From Sphingobacteriaceae bacterium (lineage in GTDB: Bacteria > Bacteroidota > Bacteroidia > UBA7662): 56,754 bases of DNA. The stretch spans positions 1 through 56,754 of the forward strand of contig JAUXNJ010000041.1 in the NCBI GenBank assembly GCA_030682795.1. The letters are read 5' to 3'. The notes under the pieces were generated by a model. The model made no database searches. It was not told the DNA's origin and saw only the letters and a program-made list of their open reading frames with translations. This document shows positions 53,715-56,754 of this stretch, in pieces (the first letter of the stretch is position 1; every line of letters begins with the position of its first letter). The position numbers and the translations under genes were made by a program.

Positions 53715-56192
53715 TTGGGGCTCCTGCGTTTTGGCATAGTGTTACGATGGATTGGCTTTGTGCTTTTATCGGGGATGCTGTGCATACAAAGCGCCGGAGC
53801 CCAAGCTACCAATGTTTTGCTGCGCGGTAAGGTGGTAGATGAACGAGGCCAACCGCTCGAACTGGTGAGCGTGTTGATTTTAGAACTCAATACGGGTACC
53901 GCAACCAATGCACAAGGGATTTTTGAAATCAGTCTGCCTGCACCCAAGGTCTATAGTTTTAGGTTTCAGTCGCTAGGATACGAAACAGCACAAAAAACCA
54001 TCCGCCTCAAAGCAGGCGAAACACCACCACCCCTGGATGTGGTGATGAAAATGGCCATCTTTAACATAGAGGGGGTTTCGGTAGAAGACCGCATGGAGCG
54101 TAATTCCAACCTCATTAAAATCGACCCCAAAATCAGTGCTTCTCTAGCCAACCCTTCTGGTAATTTTGAGATGATCTTGCAAGGCATGGGTGCCCGCTCG
54201 TCGCAGGAGCTGAGCTCTCAATATTCGGTGCGCGGAGGCAACTTCGACGAGAACCTCATATATGTAAACGACATAGAGATTTACAGGCCGGTGTTAATGC
54301 GCTCGGGGCAGCAAGAAGGCATGAGCTTTATCAATCCCGACCTCGTAGGCAGCATACAGTTTTCGGCTGGCGGCTTCGAGGCACGTTATGGAGATAAAAT
54401 GAGCTCGGTACTGGATGTGCGTTATCGCCGTCCCGAAGCTTTTCGGGTAGGGGTGCAAGCCAGTTTTTTGGGTGGCTCTTTGTCGGTGGAGGGCGTCGAC
54501 AGTAGCAAAAAATTCACCTATTTAATAGGTACACGATACCGCACCCTCAGCTATCTCTTTGGATCCTTAGATACGCGGGGCGAATATGACCCAGCCGCAG
54601 GCGATGTGCAAGGGCTATTTACCTTCACTCCATCCAAAAAATGGGAATTCAGTTTTTTGGCGAATTACAATCAGAACGACTACCGCGTAACGCCCGCGAA
54701 CCGCGAAACCGTTTTTGGTACGGTAAAGGAGGCGTTGCAATTGCGGGTGTTTTTTGATGGGAGGGAGCAAACTTCTTTCAAAACCTTTACTTCGGGACTT
54801 ACCGCAACCTACCGCCCCCATTCCTTGCTGCAGCTCAAGTTCATCGCTAGCATGTACACCAGCGACGAGCGTGAGAACTTCGACATTGAAGGCGCCTGGC
54901 TACTGAACCAGCTTGATACAGAATTGGGGTCGGAGAATTTTGGTAAGGTGGCCTTTACCCGAGGGGTAGGGGCCTTCCAGGATTTTGCCCGCAACCAACT
55001 TACCACCCAGGTGTATGCCTTCGATCACAAAGGCTATTGGCAGTCGCCGGTACTGGGCTATGTACAATGGGGCTTGCGGTTGCAGACCGAACGCATTGAG
55101 GACCGACTTTTTGAATGGAGCACCAGCGATTCGGCGGGATTTGCGGTGCCGACTTGGAGTCCGGGCGACTCGGTGGTGCGCCTACGCGAGAACATCTTTG
55201 CCAACAACCAAGTGATTGGGCAGCGGATTTCGGGCTATGTGCAAGACAGCTGGCTGTTGAACGATGCCTTGAATATGAATTTAACGGCTGGTGTGCGGTT
55301 CAATTACTGGACCTGGAACCAGGAAATGCTGGCGAGTCCACGGGCGGAGCTGTCGTTTAGTCCACGCTGGCAGCGCGACTGGGTGTTCCGGGCCGCTGCT
55401 GGCATGTACGGGCAGCCTGCCTTTTACCGAGAGCTGCGCAATCAGTTTGGGCAACTCAACAGGGGCATTGTAGCACAGCGGGCCATCCACTATGTGGCGG
55501 GTGCCGATTACACCTTCAAAGCCTACGATCGACCGTTCCGTTTTGTATCGGAAATCTATTATAAAGACTTGCGGCGCTTGGTGCCCTACGAGCTCGACAA
55601 TGTACGGGTGCGCTACCTAGGCGAAAACAACGCCAGGGGCTATACCACCGGCATCGACCTGCGCATCAATGGTGAATTCGTAAGCACCTTGCAGTCTTGG
55701 GCCAGCCTTTCCCTCATGCGTACGCGTGAGATTGTGGAAGGCACCTTCTATACAGATGCCAATGGCAACCTCACACCAGCGGGCTACATCCCGCGACCAA
55801 CCGACCAAGTCGCCATGTTCAACATCATGTTCCAGGACCTCATTCCCAGCAACCCTACTTATAAGGTACACCTGAACATCGTATATGGTACGCCTTTACC
55901 GTATGGCCCGCCCGATTACGACCGTGGTCGCGACACCCTGCGCATGCCGGCCTACCGCCGCGTGGATATTGGCTTCAGCAAATTGCTGATTGGTGAAGGC
56001 TCCAATTGGGGCAAGCAGGGCTTTGGTAAACACTTCAAATCGCTTTGGATCAATGCCGAGGTATTCAACCTGCTTCAGGTCAACAATACCATCTCCTATT
56101 TGTGGGTGCTCGATACCGAGGGTTTCCTGCAAAACATCCCCAATTATCTTACAGGTCGGCTGCTGAATATCCGCTTGGTGGCGGCGTTTTAG
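53715..56192 (+). CDS. TonB-dependent receptor with carboxypeptidase-like domain
   Basis: An 825-residue outer-membrane receptor. Signal peptide ends at S-A-G-A-Q (30). Carboxypeptidase-like domain about 34-113 (G-K-V-V-D-E-R-G-Q-P-L); plug about 130-235 with Y-S-V-R-G-G-N-F-D-E-N-L; barrel to the end, closing with R-L-V-A-A-F. Start is TTG 53715 or GTG 53739; both give a signal peptide. No SusD, sensor or anti-sigma partner lies nearby, so the substrate is unknown. No clear terminator follows in the 150-bp spacer. Confidence 0.92.
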   Translation: MGLLRFGIVLRWIGFVLLSGMLCIQSAGAQATNVLLRGKVVDERGQPLELVSVLILELNTGTATNAQGIFEISLPAPKVYSFRFQSLGYETAQKTIRLKAGETPPPLDVVMKMAIFNIEGVSVEDRMERNSNLIKIDPKISASLANPSGNFEMILQGMGARSSQELSSQYSVRGGNFDENLIYVNDIEIYRPVLMRSGQQEGMSFINPDLVGSIQFSAGGFEARYGDKMSSVLDVRYRRPEAFRVGVQASFLGGSLSVEGVDSSKKFTYLIGTRYRTLSYLFGSLDTRGEYDPAAGDVQGLFTFTPSKKWEFSFLANYNQNDYRVTPANRETVFGTVKEALQLRVFFDGREQTSFKTFTSGLTATYRPHSLLQLKFIASMYTSDERENFDIEGAWLLNQLDTELGSENFGKVAFTRGVGAFQDFARNQLTTQVYAFDHKGYWQSPVLGYVQWGLRLQTERIEDRLFEWSTSDSAGFAVPTWSPGDSVVRLRENIFANNQVIGQRISGYVQDSWLLNDALNMNLTAGVRFNYWTWNQEMLASPRAELSFSPRWQRDWVFRAAAGMYGQPAFYRELRNQFGQLNRGIVAQRAIHYVAGADYTFKAYDRPFRFVSEIYYKDLRRLVPYELDNVRVRYLGENNARGYTTGIDLRINGEFVSTLQSWASLSLMRTREIVEGTFYTDANGNLTPAGYIPRPTDQVAMFNIMFQDLIPSNPTYKVHLNIVYGTPLPYGPPDYDRGRDTLRMPAYRRVDIGFSKLLIGEGSNWGKQGFGKHFKSLWINAEVFNLLQVNNTISYLWVLDTEGFLQNIPNYLTGRLLNIRLVAAF

Positions 56193-56340
56193 GAGGGAAG
56201 CGCTGCGCGTGCTGCAGTCGTTTAGTTGCCTTGAGGGGCTCAAAAGGGACTATTTAGGATGCTTTCAAAAAAACTTTCAGGAAAAGCCTTTTGATAATGA
56301 ACGACTTCCGAGTTTTTGGTGATTTTTTTTGAAAGAGGCC

Positions 56341-56370
56341 TTGCTACAATTAAAAAAGTATCTACCTTTG
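56341..56370 (+). promoter_or_regulatory. Promoter of the tRNA-Gly/tRNA-Leu pair
   Basis: TTG at 56341-56343, 19-bp spacing, TACCTTTG at 56363-56370: a full consensus match 43 bp before tRNA-Gly. Confidence 0.88.
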
Positions 56371-56412
56371 CTCTCCCGTCGCGAACGGGTGTTCATTGAG
56401 AAAAACATTTTT

Positions 56413-56486
<74 letters not shown>

Positions 56487-56490
56487 ACGG

Positions 56491-56575
56491 GCCCAGGTGG
56501 TGAAATCGGTAGACACGCAGGACTTAAAATCCTGTGTCCGTTGAGGACGTGCGGGTTCAAGTCCCGCCCTGGGTA
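56491..56575 (+). tRNA. tRNA-Leu, anticodon TAA
   Basis: 85 nt, class II. Acceptor GCCCAGG/CCTGGGT (first pair G-U), anticodon stem CAGGA/TCCTG with loop CTTAAAA (anticodon TAA), long variable arm, T loop GGTTCAAGTCC, discriminator A. Five bases after tRNA-Gly, so co-transcribed. Confidence 0.95.
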
Positions 56576-56603
56576 CGAGCTTCAAAAAAATTAATTTTTT
56601 TGT

Positions 56604-56635
56604 TTGCAAAAGTGAAATTAAAAGTTGTACCTTTG
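56604..56635 (+). promoter_or_regulatory. Promoter of a probable rRNA operon
   Basis: TTG at 56604-56606, 21-bp spacing, TACCTTTG at 56628-56635, in an AT-rich region right after the tRNAs. Confidence 0.8.
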
Positions 56636-56754
56636 CAGCCGCTTCGAACGACAGATGGTCGGGAGTTGAGGAAAGCAGAGGGGAATTTTGGAGAGCGAAG
56701 AGATCTTTTAGAGAGATAAGTTCATTGACATACTGGATACCATTTATAAACAAG
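56636..56754 (+). other. Leader, probably of a 16S-23S-5S rRNA operon
   Basis: Transcribed leader with no protein-like frame. GTTCATTGACATACTGGA near 56720-56738 resembles leaders before 16S rRNA in Bacteroidota. The 16S gene itself is outside the window, so this is inference. Confidence 0.6.

Overview
The window reads as chromosomal DNA of a Bacteroidota bacterium (class not resolved; a Chitinophagia/Saprospiria-like lineage is plausible). Evidence: TonB-dependent receptors with an N-terminal carboxypeptidase-like domain, C-terminal type IX secretion (T9SS) sorting domains, a DUF4382 lipoprotein, promoters of the TTG-N(16-24)-TAnnTTTG type, few Shine-Dalgarno sequences, and a UAG-decoding-free standard code. 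Start codons are often TTG or GTG (pabB, folK, mutS, tig, rpe).

Layout. 1-344: a tandem repeat edge with coding-like frame and the terminator of an AP2/degenerate-HNH gene (345-887). 951-2930: dnaX, with an A9 slippery run that predicts a short gamma form. 3047-5118: a DUF4382 lipoprotein, then the rpsF-rpsR-rplI operon. 5129-7822 (minus): a frameshifted methyltransferase, a Crp/Fnr regulator and an MFS exporter. 8015-13372 (minus): relA/spoT, fur, purA, pabB. 13564-14020: tRNA-Leu(TAG) and a repeat-rich spacer. 14044-17884: tig-clpP-clpX and an NADPH-FMN reductase. 17855-25033 (minus): four tandem secreted M43-like zinc metalloproteases with T9SS sorting domains and a PLP enzyme. 25150-29553: mdh, then retropepsin-like protease-tilS-rluD-like-histidine phosphatase. 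29550-33807 (minus): sppA, GT9 glycosyltransferase, DinB, nucleoside phosphorylase. 33844-41093: folK-deoxynucleoside kinase, a TonB receptor, trmH-like (minus), mutS. 41329-49974: a 2881-residue modular secreted protein. 50067-56192: methyltransferase, lipoprotein, folB (minus), glutaryl-CoA dehydrogenase-like gene, rpe, TonB receptor. 56341-56754: tRNA-Gly(GCC), tRNA-Leu(TAA), and the promoter and leader of what is probably an rRNA operon that starts beyond the window.

Most of the window is housekeeping: replication and repair (dnaX, mutS), translation (rpsF, rpsR, rplI, tRNAs, tilS, rluD-like), protein quality control (tig, clpPX, sppA), stringent response (relA) and folate synthesis (pabB, folK, folB). 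The accessory part is extracellular: four paralogous exported proteases, two orphan TonB receptors and the giant modular surface protein, all fitting a T9SS-using lifestyle on polymers. The signals most worth following are the dnaX slippery site, the strong Shine-Dalgarno sequences in front of rpsR and rplI, the protease cluster with an altered zinc motif, and the threefold internal architecture of the giant protein.
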